Of a stretch of DNA of 64,000 nt, positions 1 to 13,259 are shown one piece after another. The DNA comes from Paragonimus skrjabini miyazakii (lineage: Eukaryota; Platyhelminthes; Trematoda; Plagiorchiida; Troglotrematidae). The DNA lies in contig JTDE01001009.1 of the NCBI GenBank assembly GCA_014338405.1, positions 109,393 to 173,392 on the forward strand, written 5' to 3'. The position numbers and the translations under genes were made by a program. The notes under the pieces were generated by a model. The model did no database searches. It was not told the DNA's origin and saw only the letters and a list, made by a program, of their open reading frames with translations. The first letter of the stretch is position 1. Every line of letters begins with the position of its first letter.

Positions 1-830
1 TACTTGTGATTTTTATTGCTTGTGTCGATGGCACATGTATGAGGTCCAGTACGAACCCATAGAATCCGGCTGTTCTGCGGTGGTGGCTGCCAACAGGAAT
101 AAGGCCTAATAATAATGTTTCATTTACAAACGGATACCCCGAGAGGTCAGTCGGTATTTTTTAGCAAACAACGGTTGGTCAAGGGTAGAAAATCGCAAGC
201 AAATTGAGATTATTGACTGCCCTTCCAATTTTGCCATTCCATAACTAAGGTAAGCTGTATGTTGAGGTCCATATTTGCTCACGTGTTTCTGCGGCTGAAT
301 TGCGCCCCATTGATTTCAGTGTAAAGCGTTATTCAGCCTGTTCCTATTCATATCTCATGGGAATGTTCTGGCTGTCCCGTAATTGATCAGTTCACCTGCA
401 GCTGCGCCGACTCCTTTACTGGTAGTATAGATCGGTGTCTGTGAAAAAATGGACTAACATGTGTCTAGGTGGTTGATGCGTGCAATGACTGAAATGACGA
501 GTATACGTGAGCGTAATAATGGTAATCAATGCTTATCCATTTTCAGGCATATTTTGGAAACAAGTTATCCATCTGATCTGGTCAACTAATTTGAAATGTT
601 GTGTAATCAAAAACACAAGAATGTTCGCTTTTCGTTGGACAGTGCTATTCAGTAATGACAGTCCTGCCTTGCGTGTGCATAAATTGTTTACTGAAAAGTT
701 TGTCGTCCTTGGAACTGATACCAGCAACCTGTCTAACGCGAATCCGGAAGTTTGTCCTTTCCCACCGTTGCGTGTTATGGGAAATTTAGTAAATTATTTT
801 CGCGACTGATGAGGCCAGACGAAATGTTGT
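1..830 (+). mobile_element. Penelope-like element remnant, copy 1 (RT tail, GIY-YIG endonuclease, 3' flank)
   Basis: This stretch aligns by eye with the better-preserved PLE at 61400-62850, from about 61985 of that copy onward, so the window edge cuts it. A 19-base string, CAGTTCACCTGCAGCTGCG at 388-406, recurs exactly at 62400-62418. It encodes the QFTCSC segment at the start of the GIY-YIG endonuclease. Upstream, a stretch reading NGYPE (about 128-145) matches NGYPQ of the other copy. Downstream, around 600-700, the reading RVHKL matches the C-terminal CVHNL segment. The 3' flank near 800-825 also resembles 62815-62850. Stops and frameshifts break every frame, so it cannot make a protein. 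In PLEs this enzyme nicks the target and reverse transcribes the element RNA. That it is a PLE remnant is well supported; the exact ends are not. Confidence 0.75.
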
Positions 831-3800
831 TACCTTGCTTATTCCTACTTTTAACATTGGGGAACAAAACCAAGAGTGTTTTTTGCTTCGCAGGTATATA
901 TATATCCAACGTGTTAAGCTGGGAACCGGATATAGCCAAAGTACTGCAAGAAAATAGTACGTTACAGTAAAGGCTGCAACAACGTATTAGGGTACCGTGA
1001 CAAGAGTGCTCGTTCACCGTTACATACACCGAAATCGATCAGTTATTTTAAAGGACTTTGATGGTAATATCGACTACAGTGTCATCCTGAACTTAGTCTG
1101 ACCATGTAAGGGTGAAGCTTAAATTTAGGATGATGACAGTTCATCGGTTCAGGTAGCGGAAATAAAAGTTTGACGACAATGAGGTCATTGTGACAATCCT
1201 GGTATGCATGGCTAAACGTGTGGTGTGTGTGTGACCATCTCCAGATTATGGCATAGATGTTGCAATGTAGTCTTGTGGCAGATGTTGATATTGGGCGGGT
1301 TAGCAGCATTTTTACTCTCACGTTAAAAAAATAGCCAAACGGTGGTGTCATACTTGATACAACCGAACCAACTATCAAGTGTTTACACCACAATCCGAAT
1401 AAATATACAAACTACTTACGATTTTCTAAAAGAGGGAGGCTCCAGTCTGAGTCCATCTTTTGCTGCAGGTTGGTGGCAAAGTTTTGTGGATGAACAATTG
1501 GTGTTATTAAATGGCCAAATCGCTGATTGCAAAAGTGAGTCTTTTACCTCTTATGATATTCTCACATGCAAACAAACAGGGGCAGAAGCAAACCTGGAGA
1601 AAAAGGCTCTAATTTCACAACGAACTGCATCCGTTGAAATTACATGTCGTATTTTCCATCAGACCCGAACGGTATGCTGACAATTAGTTTTCAGCTACAG
1701 TGAATTATTTAACCGATGTTGACTAAAATTTATCTTGAAAATTCATAGTATGATGAAATGTTTAACTCACGCACCCGTGTCAGAAGTCAGCACGGGAAAC
1801 CACAACATGAATTTACTGACGTTTCCTACAGGTACTGCAAAAGTATAACGTTAACTTTCAGCTTGTTGATTAGAAAACACGAAACGCAACAAGGCTGAGT
1901 ATGTTGACAAGGTGCTTCGAAATCATGTTGACCAACCGAGGTTTCGAAAGAAGCAACAGCATCAACATGGAAGAATCTCACCACAGGGAAATCTGTCTAA
2001 AGTACCTCGCGAAAGATGATAACTGACATGACAAGCGCTTAGACTAACTGCAATCTTCGAAAGACAGAAAAGTGGGTTGTCACCGCGTCTAAATCTGGAT
2101 GTGAACACCACGAAATCTCATAGACTAACTCGTTAGCCAGTTCAAACAAAATTAGACACGTTAAACTGTCCTAATACTCGTCAGTAATGAAAATATAACT
2201 GGGTTAAAGTATATGAACAAATTGAAATTTTCCATGGAGCCTCTTAAAGAATTATAATCAAAACGTGAGAACATTTTCTAGGCTGTTTAGTTCATGAAAC
2301 GGAGCATTTCATTAAAGAGACTGGTGATATTGTTTACAAACATGGTTAATGATCAAAGATACTCAATCACGTATAAAATAGTATTGCTGTATTGAGTTCA
2401 TTATGTCACCCCAGACTTTCATGCTTTGGATGGATGCGATTAGTTAACCCAGTAAAGAAGAATGTTTAAACTACTTTTCCAAATATAGGTTAGAGAAATG
2501 CACTGCTAAATTTTACATGGAAATCGGAATAAAACTATTATTCCCCAACTCACATTAACAACAAAAGCTGCCTGTAAGGTTTTAAACGAACGGAATACCC
2601 GAAAAGTTTTGTTAAGTGAACACAACTACTTCCACCTGCGCTACCTCATGATAGTACTCATAACAGTGCTCACAAAATTGATTGTAATACCTATTCACTC
2701 ATTTGCAATGGAGAATCCAGGAAAGAGCTAAAAACCAAATCGACTTATTTTGACAGTAGATTGGAAAAATCTAAATCATGATCTAGACGTTAAAGCTGGT
2801 TCGTTCATGTTGATCCCGTTTCGAAATTCAGCAACTATACAAGAATGTGTTTGAATTAGGGAATGCACAAGAACGTTTATCTGAGAAGATTGGCGAAAGC
2901 ATGACAGTCAAATAAACGCAGCCAAAAACTATCGATCGCCACCGTTCAGTAGATGGTGATTGATCGACCTGACTACCACTGTATGTAGGATGGACTAAGC
3001 CAACTTATTTTAGTTAAACAATCATATCCGGTTCAGTCTCTATCCAAGCGCACCCCCTCATAGCAGCAACATTTGCGCTTACGTAATCACAGTGATATTG
3101 ACCTGCAACTTGCCACATTTAGACCAACATGTTAATCCAACCATTGCCTAATTCAAACAATCTTATCTTTTCAGTTGAATTAACTACCCTTTTGACGTGT
3201 CGGTGTCAGAAATGAAGGTTCAACAATAAACCGTATTACTTGTTACAATCAGGATTTGATCATTTTAGGATTTCTCAGTCCCACCGTGGTATATTCCAAA
3301 TAATTCACTTTTTCCTAGCAAATTAACGTCTTCCAATTTGGATTAAACATTTATAAATGATTTACTCTGTTGTTCCAATCAGGCAGTTAATCGCACTCAG
3401 GCAATCACTGCAGCTTGTGGCAATTTTGAGAATGAACGTACTGGGAGATACGGAATCATTATGTATAAAGCAGACGAATGCTTGAATTCAACATAAGATT
3501 TTGCTCTCCAATAAAGAATCAAGTTCAGTTCTTTTGAATGCAGTGCTACTTTTTACAAATGCAAAATCAATTTATTTGCCCTCTGTGAAAACTTCAATGA
3601 CAAAAGAATATATATAACACACTTGTGCAATGTTATTTGTGCTACTAAAATGCGGCATCTAATCGAACGCAATCTTTCTTGGAAATCAATTGTGTAAGAC
3701 TATCCAAGTTATTTTGAGTTGCTGTTAAAGCTTAATTCATATAATAGTATTGTCCACATCAGTGACCGACAAACCTTGTCAACTGTGCTGCAGACATCAA

Positions 3801-5129
3801 TAAAGAAAATTCTGATTGAATCCTGTCGCTAAGGCTTACTGCTTAATCTGACCGGGAGAATTATGGGCTAGTCTCATAGGCTCCGAAAACGTCATTGCAT
3901 CGGGACAACAGCAACCGAAATGGATCAGATACGGAGGGCAGAATGAATTGCATTTTCATCCTATGGGTGACTACCGACAGCGTGTTAATAACTATCACAA
4001 AACAGACGAGCATACTGCTCTTGAAGCAGATGCAATTTGTCTTTTTGGGAACATAGAACATAAGCTGCACTCGGCTGAGTACGATCCCCAGTCGAACTGT
4101 ATAATGTACTCTTACGTCAACTTCATCAGTTTGCATTTTAGACCTTTTCTTCTTCTTAAGTATCAAACAAATTTTGCCATACTGTTCTGATATAACAAAC
4201 CGAATTCGTGCGAACCACCAAACATATGAATACCGCAATTAAACTATAGAGCAAAAATTCCTATCACACCGCCTGGTTACGTAATTACGCGTTGTAACAG
4301 CAAATGATGATTGTTTTTACTTGATTGAGTTGAGGCACAAAGTGGCCGCTGTAATTTTGTGGTGTGATTTACCAAAATAAGTTATCAAGACATTTTACTA
4401 CAGAACTAAACCTAAATTACTCCTCTCGGCAGGCCTATTCTAGATTAATGAAGAAATCTTGGATAAAGAATTATTCGTTTATAGCCTCAGGACAACCAAA
4501 TGACACGTAGATATGCTGACGAACACAATAATTTCACAATCATAGAATACGTTAGTTCTAACGCTTATGGATTGAGTTCAGATAAGGACATCAACTTAGT
4601 TGGACTAACGTATGTATTTTTGAAACGAGATGGTAACTCAAGCGATTTGGGACAATCCAAGGCGTGTGAGAATGAAGTGCCGCAGGATTAGATTTTGCTG
4701 GTGGTACGGTAGAATAACTAGCAGTTAAAAACAAATCAAAACGTTCACATTTCGAGAGGTGCGTTTTACACAGCATCCAAAATAATATTTTTTCCCAAAT
4801 TTCCCGCAAACCGATATACATAACATAACTGCACATTAAACATGATTTAATTCTCAAAAATTGTATGTGCCTAATCAAAATTAAAACTATAGAATGTTGA
4901 AATAAGTTGGTAAGATATGAGTCTGCTCAAATTTAGCTATAATACAATGAACACGACTTTGGACGAAACTGTGTCTTCAAATTACAACTGATGGGGATTA
5001 ATTATTTAGTAATAGTAGAAACAGCGAACAAGCGGATTTCGTTAATCAATATTTGGTGACGCTTTTGATTCTACCATCATTAATATCAATCTTGGTGCAA
5101 ATAACGTCGGCTACTAATGTTACACCATG
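831..5129. other. No recognisable gene or element
   Basis: AT-rich DNA in which I see no gene, RNA gene or named repeat. Open frames at 1342-1680, 3861-4238 (minus) and 4500-4691 are short, have no motif I recognise and are of chance length. A GT-rich run near 1219-1234 is too short to be a useful microsatellite. Confidence 0.5.
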
Positions 5130-5560
5130 ACCTAGACTGGGCAATAATTTGGGTTCCGTCTTAAAACGTTCGCCGATTCAGTAATTACTGCAGGACCGCG
5201 ATATTCGTGCGGCAGGTGAACGTGAGAAAATCAAACGTGAAACCAAGGAACTCTGTAATTGGGATCGGTATTCATTGATCTACTTGACCTGAACGATTTT
5301 CACGATCAACAGACAAGCCAACGTATCAAGTTCTATCAACTTCCAGTTGTTCTCTGGCGAGATTCGTTTACCATGAGTTATGCACCGGATATTTTTAAGG
5401 CTTGCCGTCTATCCGTTTGCAAAAGACTCTGATACTTGGTTGCAAACATCGATGTGAGGACATTTTGCAAATGCAACGAGCTATATAGATATGAAGAATA
5501 CGAATCAGACATCTGTGTGCTCGCCAAACTATTTGTAGCGCGCTTGGTAGACCAGTGTTT
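5130..5560 (+). other. Coding-like stretch, unidentified
   Basis: From about 5193 one frame reads DRDIRAAGEREKIKRETKEL, a charged, helix-like peptide preceded by TTACTGCAG, which resembles a splice acceptor. A second frame from about 5260 to 5560 stays open for nearly 100 codons with one stop, and includes KFYQLPVVLWRDSF. The composition looks more protein-like than the surroundings, and the two pieces could be exons or parts of one decayed ORF. I do not recognise the family. It could equally be an old transposon fragment or chance. Confidence 0.2.
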
Positions 5561-8099
5561 TTGAAAAAGGCTAGGCCCTATAATTTGCTATTTACAGTAC
5601 AACTGTTATGTTATATAATTGGAAGTGACAAAAAATTCACCTCTTTTCTGTAACCATTAATTAGTTGATCTAGTAACTCCCTCCTCAATTATATCTGCAG
5701 ATATTTAACACATTTGCTTAATTTTATAGTTGCAATCACTAAGCACTGAACCTCTACTTTTTTTTCCATTTTGTTTAAGCCCCTTGTTCCCCTGTTACCT
5801 CCTTTGTAATACTGTCACCTTAGCTTTGCTTTACCCTCCGAGGGATTCCTCAACTATACAGCTTTACTTTCAATGGTACATGTTATTAACCTACTGCAGT
5901 CTGGTACAAGTGGTGTATCCCCATCGTACTTCCGAATAACGTGCCATCCCATTTCTTCACAAAAACCTCCTTCTGTTTGACCTAATCACTATACACGGGA
6001 TTAGGCAGAAAGCGACAAACATGTACGTATGAATCGTATTCTCATGTTATTTACATTGAAACTACATGTACTCAATGTTAGAATAACCCACATAAACGAT
6101 ATGGCTGAATGATTTGGCCGATTCATAACAAATTCATGAAGTAGTTATGGTACCACAAAAATGTGCACGTTGCCTTAAGGCACTTTCACTTCAGTGATGG
6201 AGTCTCACATATTTCTGCTCCTCTGAATTTCTGCACTCTTGCGAATCGTAAAATACATTTACCTGCAGGGGTTGATTCGCGGACAACGGACACTTATGCC
6301 CATACATCATAAAAAATCTGATGGTGTTACGTACGACTTCGTGCAATTTTTTTGAAACGTTTAACTCATCCATTAGCACCAATCCAAAGTGCTTTCACAG
6401 TCCGAAACTACTACAGTTCACCTATAGATCAACTTTGAAGAAAGTGTCCCTAACCAATACTATTGAGGTATCATATGAAACCAAATTTTGAATGCGATGC
6501 TGAATTTCTCTTTATTATAGCAAATAAAACATTTTGGTTTATTATTTCTTGAGAACAGAATAATTATCCAATAAATTGTTCGCATGAATCGGCTATTAAC
6601 ATCTGACTTCGTTAAGTACCACCTTTGCTCACATTCACCTGTTCAGTGAAACGCAGGGTGGGGATTTTACTGGAGATATTTATTTTATGCTCAGCATTTC
6701 CAAACATACTCAATATCGTAATATCATTTGGATGGATGGTTTATTAAATTGCAAAGCACAACTACCTGTAGGATGAATTCTATTATCAAATGTGGTGGTT
6801 CATCTATAAAACTGTATTCTGATAATGAAAAAATAGTAGCAAACTTACTTGTCCTTGCGTATATAAAAATATAATAAATATACTTATTTTAAGTAATATA
6901 CTGATATATTGTATAATGCATACTTAATTTGCCAAAATAATTTGTGGAATGTATTTTTCTACTTAATTTGCTTAATCCACGCTAAGACGCAACAACGGAA
7001 AAGCTGTTTAGATAAACATCGATAGACGTGTGAAAGACGTAATCATTTTCTGTCAAACAACTGTAATAAAGAAGCTCTCTTGCATCAAGACTTCCAACAG
7101 TTTCTCACAATTTCAAATGTTTGAGGTTAGTAATCACCGGTCACAACGGAACTCTGCATCTTCAGAAAATCTTTTAATTATAAAATATTTCCGATTTGCC
7201 TTGGCTGTCTACCAATGTCTGACAAGCTGAACGAGTTGTTTTGTTAGTTTTCTGTTTTTAATTTGTTTTATGTTAAACTGAATACTAACGTTTTCACTCA
7301 TGCATTGAAAATTACATTCTGGGCAACTGTCAAACTGTCAAGGGTCAACATTTTTATAAACACTAACTTCATATTCTTTATAGGCTTTGTGATTTATAGG
7401 TTTGTACGGGAAAGAAAAGTGTCATTGTTTATGCATTCTTGTCTCTACATCGGTCGATAAGTGAGTAGTGAACCACGGTTAATTGAAAGAGAATAAATGT
7501 TTAATATAAAAGATGTGTGAAAATCTGGCTTTCAGCATCTCAACATCCAGCACTGAAACGCAAATACGCAACATTTTGTAAACTGTGCGCGTTTGGTGAT
7601 CAGACGAATACAATTTTATTGCGGTTTGTCTCGCACTTATATGTCTGGCGACAACAGGATAACAGTTCACTACGCTCGCTGTTTATGCAAACACCACCAT
7701 AGTGGAAGCAAGAACGACTGGTGGGAAAGCAAGGTGAGCTGATACAAAAGAGACAGTGGGCAACACGAAAAAATATAGGATTTGCACTCTGATTTTTAAT
7801 TCAATAAGGGTCTATTGGATGGTGATTTTGGTGTTTATGACGTACAATGTGTATACATGCAATTCCAGCTGCCTAACATATCGGGAGGCTAAAACCGACA
7901 ATAAAAACTGTGAGAAAGACCCCTAAAGGAATTCCTTGTATCTACTCTAAAAGTAGCATGGGTTAACAGAACTAGTAGAAAATTTCACAGCTGGGATGGT
8001 GGAGATAAACCTAGAAGACCAAACTTGTGAACTACAGGGGTAGAATGATAGAGCCAACTGCACTTGAGTTGGTTTCTTTCATCTGGAAAAAATAAACAT
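5561..8099. other. No recognisable gene; strongly AT-rich patch near 6840-6960
   Basis: Nothing with a recognisable protein or RNA signature. The interval 6858-6950 is almost pure A/T with short TATA-like and palindromic runs, ordinary for low-complexity intergenic DNA. All open frames are under 70 codons and overlap one another in several frames. Confidence 0.5.
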
Positions 8100-8430
8100 T
8101 TACTAGAGACTTACAGGATGACATTGTCCCTCTTTGACTTGAAAATAAGTGAACTAAGTAAACCAGACAATATTCGAAGTCTCAACCTTTTCAGTTCAGT
8201 TGGAAGGGTTATGACAATAAAATGGTTCAAGCAATATTATACCAATATTTAGGGAACCGATAGTCCTGAAGAAAACTCAGAAATTCTAGCATATTAAAGT
8301 TCTGCTGACAGGATGCTTGCAGTTTGCGGTTTCCGGTAGTTGTAATGAGAACAGATTCGGCAATCGCGCACCCTTTCTGTAGATTTCAAAAATGCGTTCA
8401 ACTCTATATGCTATTAAACATTATGAGCAG
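8100..8430 (+). mobile_element. Possible non-LTR reverse transcriptase remnant
   Basis: Two peptides resemble conserved blocks of LINE reverse transcriptases in the right order and at roughly the right spacing. The first, KPDNIRSLNLFSSVGRVMT (about 8157-8213), is like the block with N-Y-R-P-I-S-L-L followed by a G-K-V. The second, LSVDFKNAFNSI (about 8366-8405), is like the first catalytic block, D-F-x-K-A-F-D-S. Several stops separate them and no later Y-x-D-D block was found. The match rests on short motifs only, so it could be coincidence. If real, it is an old, dead fragment on the plus strand. Confidence 0.3.
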
Positions 8431-10467
8431 TACATACTAGGTTAGGTTGTTCCAGTAGTAGGCCATTATATTTTAAAAGCCAAATACAAATGTGAAGAAG
8501 AAGAGACAGTCGTGCGATTTGATCTTTAACAATACTGTTACTATCACTGACGTATAGGACTGTCGTACATTATTTTCAGCAATGTACAACGGACAGCAAC
8601 GCGATCAGTTTTTCAGTAAAATGATTTGAAAACGTTGCTGTGGCCAAATAACGCCAAAACGTTTGGTTATTGTATACCCTTGGTTTGGTGCTCCATTCCG
8701 GCAACATAATCACTCTATCCAAATGCTGTTGGCTGTAGATGAAACGGCACAGTTTGGTCACAGTAAAGGAGAACTTCAATCATCAGCTTTGCTGCCACAG
8801 TAACTAAGTACGGAATGCATATCAGCGCGGCTAAAATGTTTCTAAATAGTTCAGTCCTTTTTTGCTGGAGATGTTGCATCTACACGGGAAATCCGCACCA
8901 ATGAGAGCATTATGGGCAATCCCTCAAAATGTATCCTCCAGGTTTAAATCTGTCGACGAATTTTTTCACTGGCCATTTTTTGAGAGTTTGTGTGCCCGAG
9001 GCTACCATTGGAACCAGACTCCTTTGGAAGCGCTTCTGTTAGGTCTGCAGTTCGAAGATAAAGACCAAACTTTGTAATTTTAAGGTCGTCGACCTGTCTA
9101 AGCCATTCGAAGAAATTTATCAACAAACAACGCACCGTGTGATTAGCTCTTATCTGTAAGTTCTAGGGCGTATACTGAGTGTTTTGTATGTTCTATCAGC
9201 CGGAGGCAATTGGTAGTAAATCTGCGGCAGAATCCTTGGTGCAGAACCATGCATCGGACGATTAAACGGGGGATCCTGGAACAATTACTGTCTAACAATT
9301 TGAAATCAGGTGGACAAGATCTTTGAGGCCAGAGACTTAACCAAATAAGTCTTCTTCTTCAATTGTGAATCCGACGGGGACTAGGCATTCAATAGATCAT
9401 TTGAGGATCTAAAAATAGGACTAAAGACCAAAAGTTCAATGCACCATAGCCACGTATTCACGAATTAGAACGTGTTGAATGTGAAAGAAGCATCGGCGGG
9501 TAACGTTTCCATAGCAAACCGTTTGTTAAAAAATGACACGTGGGTTGATTCAACTTTATTTATATATACATAATTGTTATTCCAATCAGGTAACGATCCC
9601 CAAGACCTGGCTAACCACGTTATCTTATCATGGGCTTAGAACATGATGGTTCCATACCTCCCCTTCTAGTTTTTAAGTATGTTGTACTTCAGTATCTCGT
9701 TTGGTTTCTCGAGATTACTTAATTCCAGTTTTTCTTTACTGTCATATGAAAAATGTGTCATAATCGACCTTCATGTTAAACCAGTAATCCTTGGTATTTT
9801 CAATGTATCTTCCACTGCGTAACCTAGGCTTCTTCACCAGAAAATCGTTTCAGTTTTTACCTCTGAACAGGAAGGCTTCACTTTTATAATGACATACCAA
9901 TTACTTTCCGAATAAGTGTGAAGTTGAAGGTAAAGGTGGTCACACATTCAGGTCTTATTCACTCAGGTTTACATTGAATGTGAGTTTTATAGGCTGAACC
10001 TCGAGGGCTTCATTGTAAACCTCTTTTCGTAACATATGTGAGAAGGCATCCTATGCGTGTGGTTACTGAGGTAGAAAAATTCGGAAACAGATGCCACCAA
10101 CAATATTTTGATCGATAAGAAAGTTCGAATTTGTTCACCACCCCAGAATACTAAGGTTTGTTACAACGTACATAAACCATGACCTCAACGACACATTGCG
10201 CACTTAACGCCTTATGTCTGGTTAATAGAGGTTTACTAGTATGTTATCTGCTTTTTGTAGATTTTGTGGATGAGAAGTATATGTCCGCTTAAGTATCTAA
10301 GAGGTACGATATAACATGTGATTTTGTCAGCTTTGCGAGTGGATTTTTGTACAAAGTGTCAAAATTCCACTAGCCTTTTGCTCCTAGAATTTTGTGATAG
10401 TTCTTCAAACCTATGTCAATTCCGAAGTGGGTACGAGGGATGCCATGAGAACGCTCGACAAAAACAA
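8431..10467. other. No recognisable gene
   Basis: The longest open frame, 8862-9077 (71 codons), has a protein-like composition around HLHGKSAPMRALW but matches no family I know. The rest, including 9080-10460, shows no motifs, RNA genes or clear repeats. Confidence 0.4.
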
Positions 10468-11060
10468 ATTTCAGCTGAGACTTACAAGTTTATCTAAACT
10501 GAACATACATATCTGATCGCAGCTTTCGCATTCTCACAGAAACTGCCGTCAGCTACTTTCGATAAGAAGAACTAAGTTAGAGTTCGTCAGATCTCCCCAG
10601 CAGTATGTATCCTTGCAAGCTGGGGACCAAAACGCCGGCTAGAATTTCATGAAGCAACCGCCTTGACCACTGTGCCATTGGTCCGACATTAGACATGACT
10701 GAATCAACGTAATAAAACGCTCAGTCATATTCGCTTGTGAGTAGTGTTCCGACTGCCCGATCGCCTCTAGGAATAATACGGTAACTGTCCTTTTAACTCC
10801 AGTCAATGACCCCTCGTCTAACGTTCAAATACGATCCTGTCGTATCTAATGTGAGGTCACTGATGAGGTCGTCACGCAGTTGACTCACAAAAGCGTGGTA
10901 GGACATCTAGTTCCGGTCGTGGCAAGGATATGCACTACTGGCCAAATCTGGCAACAGTGAAACTCGAATATAGTGTTTCTTTTCAAAAGCAGACGATTGA
11001 AAAGTCTATGGAATTGCTACAGCTGTGATCGGTTGTTGGTGATGCGGAATTCGCGCAAAT
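10468..11060. mobile_element. Head-to-head pair of tRNA-derived SINEs (pair A)
   Basis: The left half (about 10468-10745) is a minus-strand copy and the right half (about 10825-11045) a plus-strand copy of the SINE best seen at 63625-63975. In the left half, GATCGCAGCT and TTTCGATAAGAAG are tail and body landmarks in reverse complement, followed by the tRNA-like head (ACCACTGTGCCATTGG, 10665-10680) and CGCTTGTGAG. In the right half the landmarks run the other way: GTGAGGTCACTGATGAGG, GGCAAGGATATGCACTACT, CTTTTCAAAAGC and AAGTCTATGG. Between the heads lies a spacer of about 75 bases that recurs in the pair at 31222-31610. Both copies are diverged and presumably inactive. Confidence 0.75.
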
Positions 11061-13259
11061 GCCCAAATTCCTCGTGCGCATCAGCAGTTCAAAAGTTTCT
11101 GTGCCTAATTTCGATTGCGAACTAAACAGGAAAATATAGTTTGAGAAAACGTTCCTTTTGGTGTTTCTGTATGAATATTTTTAAAGTTCTAATTGATGTT
11201 CACGAGGAATCCTTATCTAGGTGTAGATCCATTATATCATTTAGACATTTTGGGATTAGTTGGAATAGTAACACTTAGTAACCGTTGCTTTTAGCTACCC
11301 GGATAAATTGGATAAACCGAATCCAAAGTTTGAAATTTCCATACTGATTAATTGCTTTTTCCAAATCTTTCAGTTAGCATCAAACATTTGAGTTTCGTGC
11401 AGTTTATAGTGAAATTGTTTAGAGAGTCAGTAAATGATACCTAGTGAAAAAGTTTTTGACTAATCTATAGTTCAACCGACCATTTTGCCCAGTTTGGCTT
11501 TTGTTCCGAAACCACATAAATCCCTACTTTCATATTAGTTTTGCTGCTATACATAGTAAGTTTTGTTTGCACATATTGACTTTATAACATTTCACCACTT
11601 CTAACAGAGAGTTTTACAAATGTGCTTAAAAAAAGTTACGATACACATTTGTCTAAAAACAAAAAAACATCCCCAACCTCTTAAAACACTTTTACCGCCA
11701 CTCAAAATGGATATAATTCTAAATTTGGCAACTGTAAGGTAGGTCTTTCTAAGCAATGTTCGTCTGCTTTTACTTGATGGTCATTTCCGAGGACGAAGTG
11801 GTTATTAAACAGCCGGTTTAAGATAAACAGATCTCACTGTTTTGTTCTACTAATACGAGAGCGGTCAAGTTTGATTAGTTTGTTTCAGTTTTTATACGTA
11901 TTTACTATGCACAGGTTACCGGTCACCAATCAACATTACTTCTCAAACTGGAATGAATGATGTGACATATTAAGTGGGAACTCTCTACTTCAACGACGAA
12001 ATGAAACCTGGAGTAAAAGTGTACAAATCGCTCAAACGTTTCTGTCTAAAGAACCTAACAAAATTGAACATACAGTTACCAAATCGCTACACGTGGACCC
12101 TTCTAGGTCTGATGAAATTAGAATAGGATTTATCATTGATATGTTTAACGAACGTCCGTGTACATATAAAGATCTGCTCAGTGTTCGCTTTGTTACCTAA
12201 TATTCATTCAAATAAACATTACGTTAGATCTGCAAACGAAAAAACAGCGTCTTCCAGGTTGTACTCAACAGAATAACCAGTGTTTTACCAGTAGGACGAT
12301 AGGAAATGTCAAACATTCCGCTGCTCACAAGGATACATACCTTATGGCTATATGCAATAGATAACTCTATAATTTATAGGTCGGCTACTTTACCGTATTT
12401 ATCCAAACGCGTGTTAGTTACGAGATTAATCTGTTTGTTGCAAATAAAACGGGCAGACAGAACAACGGTCATCGGGAACTAGTCCGATACTTAGCGTAGA
12501 TATCAAGCATTTTTAAGCCGTTGAAACCGATGAACCGTGGTCAACATATCCACACTTTTTACCAACAGGTCTTTGTCCAGCGGTATAGATAGTGCGCTGT
12601 AAAGGAATTTTTCCTGTGTATCTGCTAATCCTAGGCATTCTTCCTCAGTAAACGAGTTGGTAAACTCCAGATGACCTGTCTGAGACAGGCGTTGATATAT
12701 CTGTCATCACATGCAGTTCGCCAGTTAAAAATACCGTGAATATTACGTAGGGGTAAGGTCGATTTCGCTGCATACAATCATTAGTGTTAGTTGCTCAAAA
12801 CGTTCTGTGAAACATCGCTACTGGAATTAACTATGTTAGTCAGTTGATCCCAGGAATGTTGCTGCAAACTCTCGTCCTGAAAGTGGTCTTTTGTAAGGTG
12901 GACTAGTTAGCAGTTGGATAGAGCAGGAGTAATGAAATACCTCGAACAAACACATATTAGCCTTGAGGATATGCGCTGACTGCTTCATGCCCACTTATCC
13001 AATGCGCTATGAACAGGTCACTGTAGGTTTTTCAACTTCTAGTCTTCATTCGCTGTCTGTGACAAGGTGTAGCGAGAATATTTGAGTGCATTTTGTTTAT
13101 TTTCATTGATTGATTGCATAAACTGTTCAGTTGTATAGGATTAACGCATAGCTACAAAACCGTGAAATGAACGAACGTCACATAAGTCCGATCAACGTTT
13201 GGCAAAAGGTTTTAATGCCATAAAAACGAAGCTGATTGCGTCAGCACCCTTTCAAAAAA
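11061..13259. other. No recognisable gene
   Basis: No protein-family signal or RNA gene was found. A small perfect hairpin, CCTGTC-TGA-GACAGG near 12675-12689, is too short to be informative. No frame reaches 60 codons. Confidence 0.5.

Noticed and set aside
1219..1234. GT-rich run as a microsatellite
   Set aside because: Too short and interrupted.
6858..6950. AT-rich patch as a replication origin or matrix attachment region
   Set aside because: Base composition alone does not support such a call, and no motif was seen.
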